Origin: Treponema sp.
GTDB taxonomy: Bacteria; Spirochaetota; Spirochaetia; Treponematales; Treponemataceae
Length of the DNA stretch: 40,557 nucleotides
Direction: 5' to 3'
NCBI GenBank assembly: GCA_016290335.1
Contig: JAEETM010000030.1
Location: forward strand, 1-40,557
The notes beneath the pieces are model-generated. The model had not been told where the DNA came from, searched no databases, and saw only the letters and a list, made by a program, of their open reading frames with translations. The position numbers and the translations under genes were made by a program. Each line of letters begins with the position of its first letter. The first letter of the stretch is position 1. Shown one piece after another: positions 15,590-23,358 of the stretch.

Positions 15590-16267
15590 ATGGAAAAAAT
15601 GGAAACCGCTACCAACGTACCCGCAATTCAGAACGACACCGGGATGGAAACGGCGGAGGAAAGAGAATTTGATTCAATTTTGGTTCTGCATGTAAAAGAC
15701 GCAGAACAACCGATTGCTCTGGGGCTGACAAAGCTGCAGACATTTATCGTAGTCAAAAGTATCTTAAAGCAGGATGCGGATGGAAACGCTATCATGATCA
15801 GCGATGAAGAGCTGATTCGCTGTCGGGACAGGGAGAGGCCCTTGAACCACAATCTGTTTTCCATGCGTGACATGCCGGAAGCTGTATTGGCAGATTTAAA
15901 GGAGTGGGGCGTTCCGATGGAAATGCTGGAACATGTCACTTCTGTCTGCCGGACGAAGTCGCCGAGCCGCAGCGATTTGGTAAACATCCTGGCTCACTCC
16001 GATGCTTCCCCTGTGCAGCAGTATCAAAAAATGCTGCGCATGCACAACGTTACGCTGCAAATTCCGGTTCAAGTACTGGAAACTGTGGCGGACAAATCGC
16101 TGGAACAGAAAATGGGCGCTCACGCACTTGCCAGTATTTTGGAAAAGGCGATAACGCCTGTCATGTTCCGGCTGGCAGGCAACCGCAAACGCATGACGCT
16201 GCGCCTGCAACCGGAATGCTTCACTGCCGGTAAGGCTCCAAAGCTTTTGCCCATAAAGGCAAGCTGA
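15590..16267 (+). CDS. Stand-alone ClpX lid-domain-like protein without ATPase core
   Basis: A 225-aa protein whose C-terminal half follows the ClpX small (lid) domain: LKEWGVPMEMLEH (103-115) matches the FG.IPE..GR region, then DLVNILAHSDASPVQQYQKM (129-148), ETVADKSLEQKMGAHALASI (164-183) and LEKAITPVMFRLAG. There are no Walker A or B motifs, and the sensor-2 Arg of GAR is His-178 (GAHAL), so it should not hydrolyse ATP. Residues 1-100 are unlike ClpX. The ATG follows GAGAAAGGATGCGATAGC. As first gene before ClpP and a ClpX-like ATPase it may be an adaptor or a regulatory subunit entering mixed rings; that is inference. Confidence 0.7.
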   Translation: MEKMETATNVPAIQNDTGMETAEEREFDSILVLHVKDAEQPIALGLTKLQTFIVVKSILKQDADGNAIMISDEELIRCRDRERPLNHNLFSMRDMPEAVLADLKEWGVPMEMLEHVTSVCRTKSPSRSDLVNILAHSDASPVQQYQKMLRMHNVTLQIPVQVLETVADKSLEQKMGAHALASILEKAITPVMFRLAGNRKRMTLRLQPECFTAGKAPKLLPIKAS

Positions 16268-16439
16268 CAATTTGGTTTTGATTTCTTAAAATTTTGCGGC
16301 GCGCCTTGTAAGAATTCCTGGAAAAGATTTGAAAATGTTTCAAACGCTTCCAAACTCTTCTGAGAAAATTGCAAGAGCGTGTCCGCAATATGATTTATAT
16401 TGATATTGAAATTTCAGTTTGCGAAAGGAGAATGAGGAT

Positions 16440-17024
16440 ATGTTTTATGTACCTAATGTAATTGAAAATAATTCCCACGGGGAACGATGCTATGATATTT
16501 TTTCAAGACTTCTCAATGACCGGATTATTTTCCTGATTGGGGAAATTGATGACGCTGTTGCTAATATAGTCATTGCGCAGATGTTGTTTTTGGAATCGCA
16601 GGATCCGGACAAGGATATCAACTTGTACATTAACAGTCCGGGCGGCAGTGTAACAGCCGGCATGGCTATTTACGATACTATGCAGTTTATCAAGCCGGAT
16701 GTGGCTACTATCTGTGTCGGCGTGGCGGCCAGCATGGCTTCTGTTCTTCTGATGGCGGGAACCAAAGGAAAACGCTTTGCTCTTTCACATTCCGAGGTTC
16801 TGATCCACCAGCCTTTGGGTGGTACTATGGGACAGGCTTCGGATATAGAGATCCATGCAAAACACATTTTGCGCATCCGCGAAGAGATGTACAAGGTAAT
16901 CATGCTTCACACGGGGCAGGCCAGGGAAAAAATAGTAGCAGATACTGACCGTGATACCTATTTGACTGCCTGCGAAGCGTTGGACTACGGCATCATCGAC
17001 ACCATAGTGGACAAGAGGCCGTAA
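16440..17024 (+). CDS. clpP: ClpP-family serine protease
   Basis: A 194-aa ClpP, the usual length, with the full catalytic triad: Ser in [11 protein letters not shown] (Gln-Ala of the usual GQAASMG is Val-Ala), His in VLIHQPLGG and Asp in [36 protein letters not shown] is the typical oxyanion/handle region. It forms the peptidase chamber served by AAA+ unfoldases in the cytoplasm. The ATG at 16440 has AAGGAG ten bases upstream; a TTG at 16419 would place the ribosome site inside the gene and is rejected. It lies 22 bases before the ClpX-like gene, so the pair probably forms a dedicated protease. The sequence is diverged enough to suggest a second ClpP beside the housekeeping one. Confidence 0.93.
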   Translation: MFYVPNVIENNSHGERCYDIFSRLLNDRIIFLIGEIDDAVANIVIAQMLFLESQDPDKDINLYINSPGGSVTAGMAIYDTMQFIKPDVATICVGVAASMASVLLMAGTKGKRFALSHSEVLIHQPLGGTMGQASDIEIHAKHILRIREEMYKVIMLHTGQAREKIVADTDRDTYLTACEALDYGIIDTIVDKRP

Positions 17025-17046
17025 AAAAGAAGGGAGGAGCATAGAA

Positions 17047-18297
17047 ATGACAGAAAGAAAATACTTTAACGCAGCTGTACTGAAGGCTGAACTCGACGGT
17101 TATGTTCTGGGGCAGGATGAAGGAGCGCGGCGCATTGCTATGGCTGTGTCTTCCCATCTGTACCGTATTTTCGCACATGAACATAACAAAGATTCCCGTA
17201 TCCGCAAGGACAACGTGTTACTGGCTGGGCCTACCGGTTGCGGCAAGACGGAGACCTTCCGCGTTCTGCAACGGCTGGAAGAAAAGCTGGGAATACCGGT
17301 CATCATGCGCAATGCGCCGGATTATACGCCAAACGACAGCTGGAAAGGAGAAAAAGACCTGACCTGGTTGATCCGGGACTTATGTAAAGAAGCATTAGAC
17401 CTTTACCGTAAGCTGCATCACATGCCCCGCACGGAAGAAGATTTCAGGGAAGTCTGTCGCATGGCGTCAAATGGTATCATTCTGCTGGACGAATTTGACA
17501 AGATGCGTATTATTGAGCAGGGGAACACAGTAATTTTTTGCAGGGATTATCAGGCTGCGCTTTTGAAAATGACAGAGGGGAGCGAGTATCCCGCAGGAAG
17601 CGTAAAACTTAAAAATCATAATACCGGGGATGGAGACGACGGCGGTTATGAGCTAAAGGTAGATACCGGTAGCGTAATGTTTGTTTTCCTTGGCGCCTTC
17701 GATGGTATGGAAAGAATTACCCGCCGTCGGCTTTTACTGGCAAGGCAGAAGGAAGAAGACAAGGTAGCCGAGACCAAGGAAAATGTTACTGGTGGTATCG
17801 GTTTCACTGCGGAAATCAAATCGGTTGCCAACAAAACCGATTCCACTGAAAAAGAAGAATTGCCTCCTGGTACGGATCTCACACCTAACCTTGAAGACAT
17901 GATTGAATACGGCATCCTGCGTGAGTTGGCCGGACGCATCGCTATCCGGGTCAATTACAGGGCGCTGTCTGTTGCCAACATTATAAAAATTATGAAAGAA
18001 TCCAAAACGTCTGTATTCTTTGAGTATCAGGAACGTTTTGAAAATATGGGGCACAGACTGATTCTTGACAATGCTGCGTTCAGGGAGATTGCCCGTATGG
18101 CGGTAGAAAGAAAAACCGGTGCGCGAGGTCTCGCCAATATTTTCAATGACCTTTTGTCTCCGACAATGTATGTGCTTTCCGGTACTGCGGAACCTACAGA
18201 ATGTCTATTGCGGGGATGCGACATTAAAAGCAAACGTCCGCCTCAGTTACGGAAACTGAATAAGAGCTGTGTAAAAAGAGGAGGCGCCCTTGGTTAA
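17047..18297 (+). CDS. ClpX-like AAA+ unfoldase (paralogue A)
   Basis: A 416-aa ClpX relative without the N-terminal zinc domain; it begins directly with the helical VLKAELDGYVLGQDEGARRI. Walker A is GPTGCGKT (61-68), Walker B ILLDE (145-149), the sensor-1 region FVFLGAFDG (212-220), the arginine finger is in LAGRIAI (Arg-297), and sensor 2 is GAR (358-360). GGIGFTAEIKS (249-259) keeps the IGF ClpP-docking tripeptide. The pore loop reads NDSWKGE (96-102) where ClpX has AGYVGE, so Trp replaces the substrate-gripping Tyr. The Cys-bearing tail (CLLRGCDIKSKRPP) is also found in paralogue B. The ATG follows AGGGAGGAG. It is fourth-from-last in a run with clpP and overlaps the next gene by 8 bases. 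Confidence 0.88.
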   Translation: MTERKYFNAAVLKAELDGYVLGQDEGARRIAMAVSSHLYRIFAHEHNKDSRIRKDNVLLAGPTGCGKTETFRVLQRLEEKLGIPVIMRNAPDYTPNDSWKGEKDLTWLIRDLCKEALDLYRKLHHMPRTEEDFREVCRMASNGIILLDEFDKMRIIEQGNTVIFCRDYQAALLKMTEGSEYPAGSVKLKNHNTGDGDDGGYELKVDTGSVMFVFLGAFDGMERITRRRLLLARQKEEDKVAETKENVTGGIGFTAEIKSVANKTDSTEKEELPPGTDLTPNLEDMIEYGILRELAGRIAIRVNYRALSVANIIKIMKESKTSVFFEYQERFENMGHRLILDNAAFREIARMAVERKTGARGLANIFNDLLSPTMYVLSGTAEPTECLLRGCDIKSKRPPQLRKLNKSCVKRGGALG

Positions 18298-18481
18298 CGA
18301 TAAAAAAAGTAAGCGGGAAGGAAAAAGAAAACGGGGCGGCTGGCGGCCCCGCGCGGGACGAAAACCATCTCAAGTGGTACGCCGGCACAAGACCTTTTGG
18401 GTCAGCGATGAAGAAGAAAAGAAAATTACGGAATACTTGCTGCGTAACCGTATCAACGACCCGGTAGATGAGGAAACTTAA
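18290..18481 (+). CDS. Small basic protein paired with ClpX-like A
   Basis: A 63-aa protein starting TTG at 18290, overlapping the ClpX-like stop by 8 bases, with GAGGAGG as ribosome site inside that gene; translational coupling is likely. Residues 1-28 are Lys/Arg/Gly-rich, ending GGWRPRAGRKPSQVVRR, like an AT-hook; the rest (HKTFWVSDEEEKKITEYLLRN) has the strand-helix look of a ribbon-helix-helix protein. The same layout recurs in the protein after ClpX-like B, with shared RPRAGR, RRH, W.S.EE, EYL.RNR.NDP. It could be a DNA-binding regulator or an adaptor for the unfoldase. No named family recognised. Confidence 0.75.
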   Translation: MVNDKKSKREGKRKRGGWRPRAGRKPSQVVRRHKTFWVSDEEEKKITEYLLRNRINDPVDEET

Positions 18482-18501
18482 TAGAATCGTAATTAGCGGT
18501 C

Positions 18502-18540
18502 ATAAGAGCGGGAAGTCTGTGCGGGGCTTTCTGCTCTTAT
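18502..18540 (+). terminator. Hairpin at the end of the Clp operon
   Basis: ATAAGAGC (18502-18509) pairs with GCTCTTAT (18533-18540); the stem extends to about 14 bp with G-U pairs. No strong T-run follows (CCATCTTTG), so termination may be weak or the hairpin may protect the 3' end. Confidence 0.5.
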
Positions 18541-18644
18541 CCATCTTTGATTTTGGTATACGCCAAATATTGTTTTTACAAGGGATAACAGGTAAAATAG
18601 TAGTACGTTATAATTGGGATTTTATGCAAGATGCCTGTCCATAG

Positions 18645-19094
18645 CCGCGGTTTGGCTATCAAAGGGAATTCAGTTTTGACAGATATAGAAGTGAAAGGGT
18701 ATCCGCTCAAACAGGCCCATGGGATGCTCTCGGAAATGTTTCGGTTATCCGGGAGTATGAAAAGCTGAACCACCGGAACCGGAAAAAAGACGACAGGCAT
18801 CTGAACAAACACGCGATGCACCTGGTCCGTCTGTATTTTACTGGCACTGAACTGCTGGAGACCGGGAAGATGCGGACATACCGTGACAAAGAGCATAATC
18901 TTTTGATGGATATCCGGAATGGAAAATTCCAGAATAACGATCATACGTTTAAGCAGGAATTTTTCGAGTTGGTCGATGATCTGGAAAAAAAGTTCCTCTA
19001 TGCGTCTGAAAACACGGTTCTTCCGGACAAGCCTGACTGGGAACAGATTGAGGATTTTGTAATGAGAGTGAACCGGGAAACGGTGTTAAGGTGA
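18645..19094 (+). pseudogene. Remnant of an RlaP-type nucleotidyltransferase
   Basis: The frame is open from the stop at 18642 and reads REFSFDRYRSERVS, DALGNVSVIREYEKLNHRNR, DDRHLNKHAMHLVRLYFTGT and TYRDKEHNLLMDIRNGKFQN. This is the C-terminal half of the predicted DNA polymerase beta-superfamily nucleotidyltransferases (RlaP family). The N-terminal catalytic GS and D.D motifs are absent and no start codon with a ribosome site precedes it; the ATG at 18816 lies in the middle of the conserved region. It is therefore a 5'-truncated gene. The stop overlaps the next gene's start region, suggesting they once formed one operon. Confidence 0.7.
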
Positions 19095-19099
19095 TTATT

Positions 19100-20017
19100 A
19101 TGCAGAAAACAATACCGTATTATGATAAAAAGAAAAATTTATGGCGCGTGAGATTGAAAGACCGGGAAAAGGGAGGATTGTTTTACCCTGTAGAGGAAGG
19201 CCCGCTGGATTATGTAGTGAGCGAGTATGTGAAAGGCGGTTTGTTTTTCTCGTTTTGGATTGGCAATCAGGACTATCATGAGCATGCGCATGATTTTAAT
19301 GGGGCTCTCCGGTTTTTGCTAAGCGATCCGGTTACGTTCAGTATTAAAGGATTTGAGGAATATTATTCCGCTCAGGAAATCAAGTTGCTTGAACAATTCC
19401 GGAAAAAGCTGCTGGAAGACATCAATAAAAAAGTTGTACTGATCCGTCATGGGGAAAGTGAAGCAAACGTCGGACTGCCTACATCCGATCCAGCGAGCAT
19501 TCCGCTGACTGAAAAAGGCAGACAGCAGGCAGAACAAATTGCTGAAAAATTGACGATTACACCGGATTTGATTATTGTTTCCCCATATTTACGGGCGCGG
19601 CAGACTGCCGAACCAACAATAAAACATTTCCCGCAGGTTAAAGTGGAGCGATGGCCGGAGGTGCGGGAGTTTACCTACTTATCACCGGCTTCCTGTGCAG
19701 GCACAACTGTGGAAGAACGCAAAGAAAGAGTGGCGGCATACTGGAAGGCTGCCAATCCGTACTATGTTGACGGGGAAGAGGCGGAAAGTTTTTCTCAATT
19801 TGTGCAGCGAATTGATGTTGTGCTGAAAAAGCTAAAAGATACAGATGCAAAAAACATTTTGATGTTTACTCACGGCCAGTTCATGCGGGCGCTGGAATCA
19901 GAGTTTAGAGACAGGAGCTTCAGAAATCTGAGCTATCATAAAAAAATGGAGCTGTATCGTGATCTGGAAGAGTACAAAACTACTGCCAATGGGGAAATGT
20001 ATTTTTTGAAAATGTAA
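19100..20017 (+). CDS. Histidine phosphatase (phosphoglycerate mutase-like) with extra N-terminal domain
   Basis: A 305-aa protein. Residues from about 113 on form a histidine-phosphatase domain: VVLIRHGESEANV carries the phospho-accepting His, TEKGRQQAEQIAEKL and IIVSPYLRARQTAEP follow, and LMFTHGQFMRALE has the second catalytic His. The first 110 residues (YYDKKKNLWRVRLKDREKGG..., then HAHDFNGALRFLL) are a separate domain I do not recognise. The ATG at 19100 is preceded by TAAGGTGAT; a GTG at 19091 is less likely. It starts 5 bases after the nucleotidyltransferase remnant. The substrate cannot be inferred; the context of phosphoesterases suggests nucleotide or phosphoprotein work. Confidence 0.8.
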   Translation: MQKTIPYYDKKKNLWRVRLKDREKGGLFYPVEEGPLDYVVSEYVKGGLFFSFWIGNQDYHEHAHDFNGALRFLLSDPVTFSIKGFEEYYSAQEIKLLEQFRKKLLEDINKKVVLIRHGESEANVGLPTSDPASIPLTEKGRQQAEQIAEKLTITPDLIIVSPYLRARQTAEPTIKHFPQVKVERWPEVREFTYLSPASCAGTTVEERKERVAAYWKAANPYYVDGEEAESFSQFVQRIDVVLKKLKDTDAKNILMFTHGQFMRALESEFRDRSFRNLSYHKKMELYRDLEEYKTTANGEMYFLKM

Positions 20018-20113
20018 ATGAGGAAAAATTCCATTTGGAAGAAATAGTTTGCTTAACAGGTTGTGCTGAAATGTGCAAATATATCTGAATAGTGTTTTTT
20101 GGTAGAAATAATT

Positions 20114-20833
20114 ATGGAATATAAACGTATCCTTGCCGTAGGTGATGTTCACGGCATGTATGAAAAGTTAATAACTTTAATGGAAAAAATCCAATTCAAT
20201 CCTGCAGAAGATTTGCTGATTTTTCTTGGGGATTACATTGACCGCGGCTCACAACCGTTGGAGTGTCTGGATTATGTAAAAGCGTTGAGTATTACACATC
20301 CTGGGCGGGTCGTTCCTCTGCTTGGCAATCATGAAGTGATGTGCCTGAACTATTACCGTTACAAGGAACAGAGTAGGAGCTTCATGATGGATGGTTTAGA
20401 TTATGAAATGGCACACGTTTGGCTGGATAATGGCGGCGATAAAACGAAGCGGCAGTTTAAAAAGCTGAAACGACCGGAGTTACAAAAACGTTTGCGCTGG
20501 ATGCGTATGCTGTCCAATCATTATCAGGTTGATAAATTTTATTTCTGCCATGCGGGAATCCAGCCATTTATCCCTTTGGACAGACAACGGGAAGGCGACC
20601 TGGTCTGGATGCGGGAAGGATTTTTTGAACTGTATGATGGCAGAGCCGGAACAATCGTAATCGGTCACACGCCGGTGCAGGAGCTGAAACGAAAACACTG
20701 GACGGATGGTCAGCCGCCCGCAACGCCGCAGTTTTTAGATAATAATATCATCATGTGCGATACCGGCGCATTCATGGAAGGTGGCAAGTTAAGCTGCGTG
20801 GATGTGCTGACAGGAAAATTTTGGCAGGCGTAA
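20114..20833 (+). CDS. Metallophosphoesterase (PrpA/ApaH-like)
   Basis: A 239-aa calcineurin-like phosphoesterase. The metal-binding signature is complete: GDVHG (10-14), GDYIDRG (39-45), GNHE, FCHAGI and VIGHTP. This arrangement is that of PPP-type phosphatases and of diadenosine tetraphosphatases such as ApaH. The ATG at 20114 gives the usual short lead MEYKRILAVGDVHG; no strong ribosome site is seen. It is transcribed with the same orientation as the histidine phosphatase 96 bases upstream. A truncated paralogue lies at 22471. Exact substrate unknown. Confidence 0.85.
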   Translation: MEYKRILAVGDVHGMYEKLITLMEKIQFNPAEDLLIFLGDYIDRGSQPLECLDYVKALSITHPGRVVPLLGNHEVMCLNYYRYKEQSRSFMMDGLDYEMAHVWLDNGGDKTKRQFKKLKRPELQKRLRWMRMLSNHYQVDKFYFCHAGIQPFIPLDRQREGDLVWMREGFFELYDGRAGTIVIGHTPVQELKRKHWTDGQPPATPQFLDNNIIMCDTGAFMEGGKLSCVDVLTGKFWQA

Positions 20834-21167
20834 GCCGGTGAGCTTGGAAATGATTGTAAAATTTTTTGAAGAAAATTGAATAGCAGCTGAAAAATATAAA
20901 AACGATGTGATGCGAGACTCTATATCATATATTTCTGATTAAAGAAGCCAATTGCAGATTTTGGGCTTGTATTATGAAAGAGTATCTGATATAACAACGT
21001 CAAGCTAAAACAGTAACGACAGGGGAAGAAGTTACTGAAACCTTACCCGAAAAAGATAAAAAGGGTAGAGGACGAATTATAGCAGATAAAACAGTGGCGA
21101 AACAGAAAAAAGCTGCTGCGCATAAATAATTTTTACGAACCGAACTCCACAAAGAACAAGAAGAGTA
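20834..21167. other. Spacer with a possible lost gene tail
   Basis: No intact gene is visible. A short open stretch ending at 21129 reads TVTTGEEVTETLPEKDKKGR then basic AKQKKAAAHK; without a credible start it looks like the tail of a deleted gene. Confidence 0.35.
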
Positions 21168-21233
21168 AGGGACTAAACAAAATTTTGTGAATGAACATCA
21201 CGTTGTTTTGTTGTAGTCCCTCTTTTGTTTTTC
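21168..21233 (+). terminator. Rho-independent terminator
   Basis: AGGGACTA (21168-21175) pairs with TAGTCCCT (21214-21221), continued by ACAAAA/TTTTGT inside, followed by CTTTTGTTTTTC. Confidence 0.8.
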
Positions 21234-21342
21234 TGAAGCTATTGGATTTACAGCAGGGGGCACAGTATAAAAGGAATGAAAGTTAAAAATGTAGTTAAAT
21301 GCGAAAAAAGTTTGATGATTACGCCAAGAAAGGAGTAAAAAG

Positions 21343-21801
21343 ATGAAATTAGCAGAAGCATTACAGGAACGGGCTGATTTGAACAAAAATATTGCCGAGT
21401 TGCAGAACAGGCTGGAGAATTGCCTGTTGGTGCAGGAAGGTGAAGAACCGGTTGAGGATCCGGTTCAACTCTTGCGTGAATTAGATGGCTCGGTAGAACG
21501 TTTGGAAAAACTCATGGCGGCCGTTAATTTAACGAATTGCAACACGGTGGCTGACGGTATGAAGCTAACTGAACTGATTGCAAAGAAAGATGCGCTGTCT
21601 TTACAATATTCGATTTATAAGAATCTTGTTTTCAGGGCTGGCAGGAGCAATGACCGTGCCAGGGGAACGGAAATCAAAATTAAACCTGTAATAAAAGTTT
21701 CTGAAATGCAAAAGACAGTGGATAAGCTGGCCAAAGAAATCCGATTGCTTGACAATCTGTTGCAAAAAACAAATTGGCAGACAGATTTACTGGAAGAATA
21801 A
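21343..21801 (+). CDS. DIP1984-family protein
   Basis: A 152-aa helical cytoplasmic protein of the DIP1984 family (older entries call it septicolysin; the biochemical role is unsettled). Visible family pattern: MKLAEALQERADLNKNIAEL, VQEGEEPVEDP, a middle TNCNTVADGMKLTELIAKKD and a C-terminal LAKEIRLLDNLLQKTNWQT. The segments have coiled-coil character. The ATG follows AAAGGAGTAAAAAG, a strong site. It stands alone after the terminator at 21168-21233. Confidence 0.8.
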   Translation: MKLAEALQERADLNKNIAELQNRLENCLLVQEGEEPVEDPVQLLRELDGSVERLEKLMAAVNLTNCNTVADGMKLTELIAKKDALSLQYSIYKNLVFRAGRSNDRARGTEIKIKPVIKVSEMQKTVDKLAKEIRLLDNLLQKTNWQTDLLEE

Positions 21802-22077
21802 AAATTAGATGGTAGCTTTGCAGGGCGCATGTCGCGGTGGCAACTGCCCTAAGTTGCGTTCTTAAATATGCCAGATGTCTGTGTGCTGTGGGCGGGCACG
21901 TAAGCATTGTTTTGCCCCGATAGCGTACAAACGTATTGTTATCAGTTATGGCGTATTACCGGATGTGGACTGTGAAGCGAGGGTGGCGTTAGGGGAATTT
22001 GTTATGGTATTACACTGGCACAAACTCGTATGGCTGTGCTTCGGTTTTTGGAAAAGAATGAATAAAGGGAACACAAA

Positions 22078-22461
22078 ATGAAAATTGCAATTTTTGATTC
22101 TTATGGCTTGTTTCGTGAGGCGCCGGAAGGTTGCCCAAAAGAATATGTAAATGATGATTTTCAAAGCAGAAAAGCATTTGCTGAATGGCTGGAAAATTAC
22201 GGTGAAGAATATCTTTCAGAAAAGCGGGCTGAGATTTCTGTTTATGTGTATGAAAAAAGCTGGCGTGACAAACTGTTTGGATTTCATGTAGCGGTTGTCC
22301 CGGTAGATACAAACCGTCCCTGGCTGTTGCATTGGTTTGAAGGTCGCGAAAAGATATGGTATTTGGATCAAAAAGATGAATGGAACCAGGTAACGCCGGA
22401 TATTCAGCCAAGACTTGTTTCTTTTGGTTTTACCGGCGATTCCTGTGTTATAAGGAAATAG
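22078..22461 (+). CDS. Hypothetical protein, 127 aa
   Basis: I do not recognise a family. The product starts MKIAIFDSYGLFREAPEGCP and has an aromatic-rich second half (WLLHWFEGREKIWYLDQKDEW), no signal peptide or membrane span, and a C-terminal FGFTGDSCVIRK. The ATG follows AAAGGGAACACAAA. Its stop lies 9 bases before the truncated metallophosphoesterase, so the two were probably co-transcribed. Confidence 0.6.
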   Translation: MKIAIFDSYGLFREAPEGCPKEYVNDDFQSRKAFAEWLENYGEEYLSEKRAEISVYVYEKSWRDKLFGFHVAVVPVDTNRPWLLHWFEGREKIWYLDQKDEWNQVTPDIQPRLVSFGFTGDSCVIRK

Positions 22462-22470
22462 GAAGATACG

Positions 22471-22689
22471 ATGCCTGACTTTAAACGTATTCTTGCCATT
22501 GGCGACATTCACGGCGAATTTAAAAAACTGAAATTACTGCTGAAAAAAATAAAATTCAATCCGTGGGAAGAACTGCTCGTGTATCCACATGGGTTGTCTA
22601 TTACAAGAGGACAAAAGTTTCGCTGTTGCTGGGAAATTGAAAAAATTCGGATTGGCGCCCCAAACCCTGTATTTTTTGCTCAAAAATAG
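22471..22689 (+). pseudogene. Truncated metallophosphoesterase
   Basis: The first 40 residues (FKRILAIGDIHGEFKKLKLL, then KIKFNPWEELLV) closely match the start of the phosphoesterase at 20114, including the GDIHG metal motif. After that GDYIDRG is replaced by GLSITRG and the frame runs off into unrelated sequence, ending at 22689. GNHE and the later His motifs are absent, so no active site can form. It is a recently decayed paralogue. Confidence 0.75.
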
Positions 22690-22705
22690 TTAAGTGAATT
22701 AATAA

Positions 22706-22745
22706 AATCACTATATTTAGCTAATTTTAGTTAAATATAGTGATT
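22706..22745 (+). terminator. Strong AT-rich hairpin after the phosphoesterase remnant
   Basis: AATCACTATATTTA (22706-22719) pairs perfectly with TAAATATAGTGATT (22732-22745). There is no long T-run, so it is a terminator or a 3'-end-protecting hairpin. Confidence 0.6.
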
Positions 22746-23041
22746 ATCAAAGGTTATATTAAGATTTAATTAAAATACTTTAAAATACACTAAATTGCTA
22801 TTATTTTCTAATATCGAGTCCGTTGAAAGCCTGCCAAAAAGTCAAAAAATCAAAGGATTAAAAAGTTGAATTTTTCACATATACCCCTGAGACGCCCGTA
22901 TTTGCCCTCTGAGCCGTTTTGCCGTTTTAAGATAAAAAACATGGCCGCATGGCTAAAAACAATATCGGACCGTACAGGGCATTTTAGAGGGCGATTATTT
23001 TTGGAGTCGGAATAACAGTAGTTGCAAGGACCTCCTAACCC
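22746..23041. other. Non-coding spacer holding a dispersed element
   Basis: No gene is seen. The stretch contains one copy of a 35-nt dispersed element (22956-22990) and runs into the 33-nt array at 23042. Its GC-rich middle (CCCCTGAGACGCCCGTATTT and on) contrasts with AT-rich flanks. Confidence 0.4.
22956..22990 (+). repeat. 35-nt dispersed intergenic element, copy 1
   Basis: It matches 34967-35001 at 29 of 35 positions with no gaps. The shared core is CCGTAC followed by CATTTTAGAGG in both. It lies in a gene-free spacer, about 50 bases before the 33-nt array. Confidence 0.6.
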
Positions 23042-23120
23042 GATTTTTATGCAATTTTTATCAAAACAGCACCCTTATTTTATGCAATATTTACATAATG
23101 CATACCCGTTTTTTATGCAT
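23042..23120 (+). repeat. 33-nt repeat array (array 2, orphan)
   Basis: Two 33-nt units (23042-23074, 23075-23107) and a third partial (GTTTTTTATGCAT, 23108-23120) have the same TTTTATGCA core, ACCC end and register as array 1 at 2632. No DUF4143 ATPase gene follows. ATGTTCAGATAG at 23129 could be the eroded start of one, but this is weak. The promoter and leader of the helicase gene lie just beyond. Confidence 0.75.
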
Positions 23121-23160
23121 GAAAACCATGTTCAGATAGAAATGCTCTGTTGAGATAATG

Positions 23161-23190
23161 ATGACAGTAATGTTGCAAATATGATATAAT
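23161..23190 (+). promoter_or_regulatory. Promoter of the helicase gene
   Basis: ATGACA (23161-23166), an 18-base spacer and TATAAT (23185-23190). It implies a leader of about 285 bases before the start at 23483. Confidence 0.6.
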
Positions 23191-23236
23191 TAAAAAAATT
23201 CGCAATTTTTTCGACGTCTTCCTTTTGTATGCATAG

Positions 23237-23358
23237 ATTGCCCTAACGAGAGGGACAATGCAAGCCGTTTGCGAAGGGTTTTATTACATAGGAAAGGTCT
23301 CGATTAAGAGAAGGTTTTAAGTTGCTTTACGGAAAGGCTGGCCTTGCATTTTAAACGG
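23237..23358 (+). ncRNA. Structured leader RNA upstream of the helicase gene
   Basis: AATGCAAG (23257-23264) pairs with CTTGCATT (23343-23350), and CC/GG beside them extend the closing stem. Inside are TCTC/GAGA (23298-23301, 23308-23311) and four similar purine blocks (GCGAAGGG, GGAAAGG, GAGAAGG, GGAAAGG). Before it, ATTGCCCT (23237-23244) pairs with AGGGACAAT (23251-23259) in an alternative hairpin that shares bases with the closing stem. This looks like a folded regulatory RNA or a small non-coding RNA; no known class recognised. Confidence 0.45.

Noticed and set aside
18816..19094. Intact 92-aa gene starting at 18816
   Set aside because: Family-conserved residues continue upstream of the ATG in the same frame, so it is the tail of a 5'-truncated gene.
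21875..22081. Open frame of 68 codons starting at 21875
   Set aside because: No ribosome site, odd composition (Cys/Trp/Arg-rich) and overlap with the next gene's start; no family seen. The 276-base spacer holds nothing else I can support.
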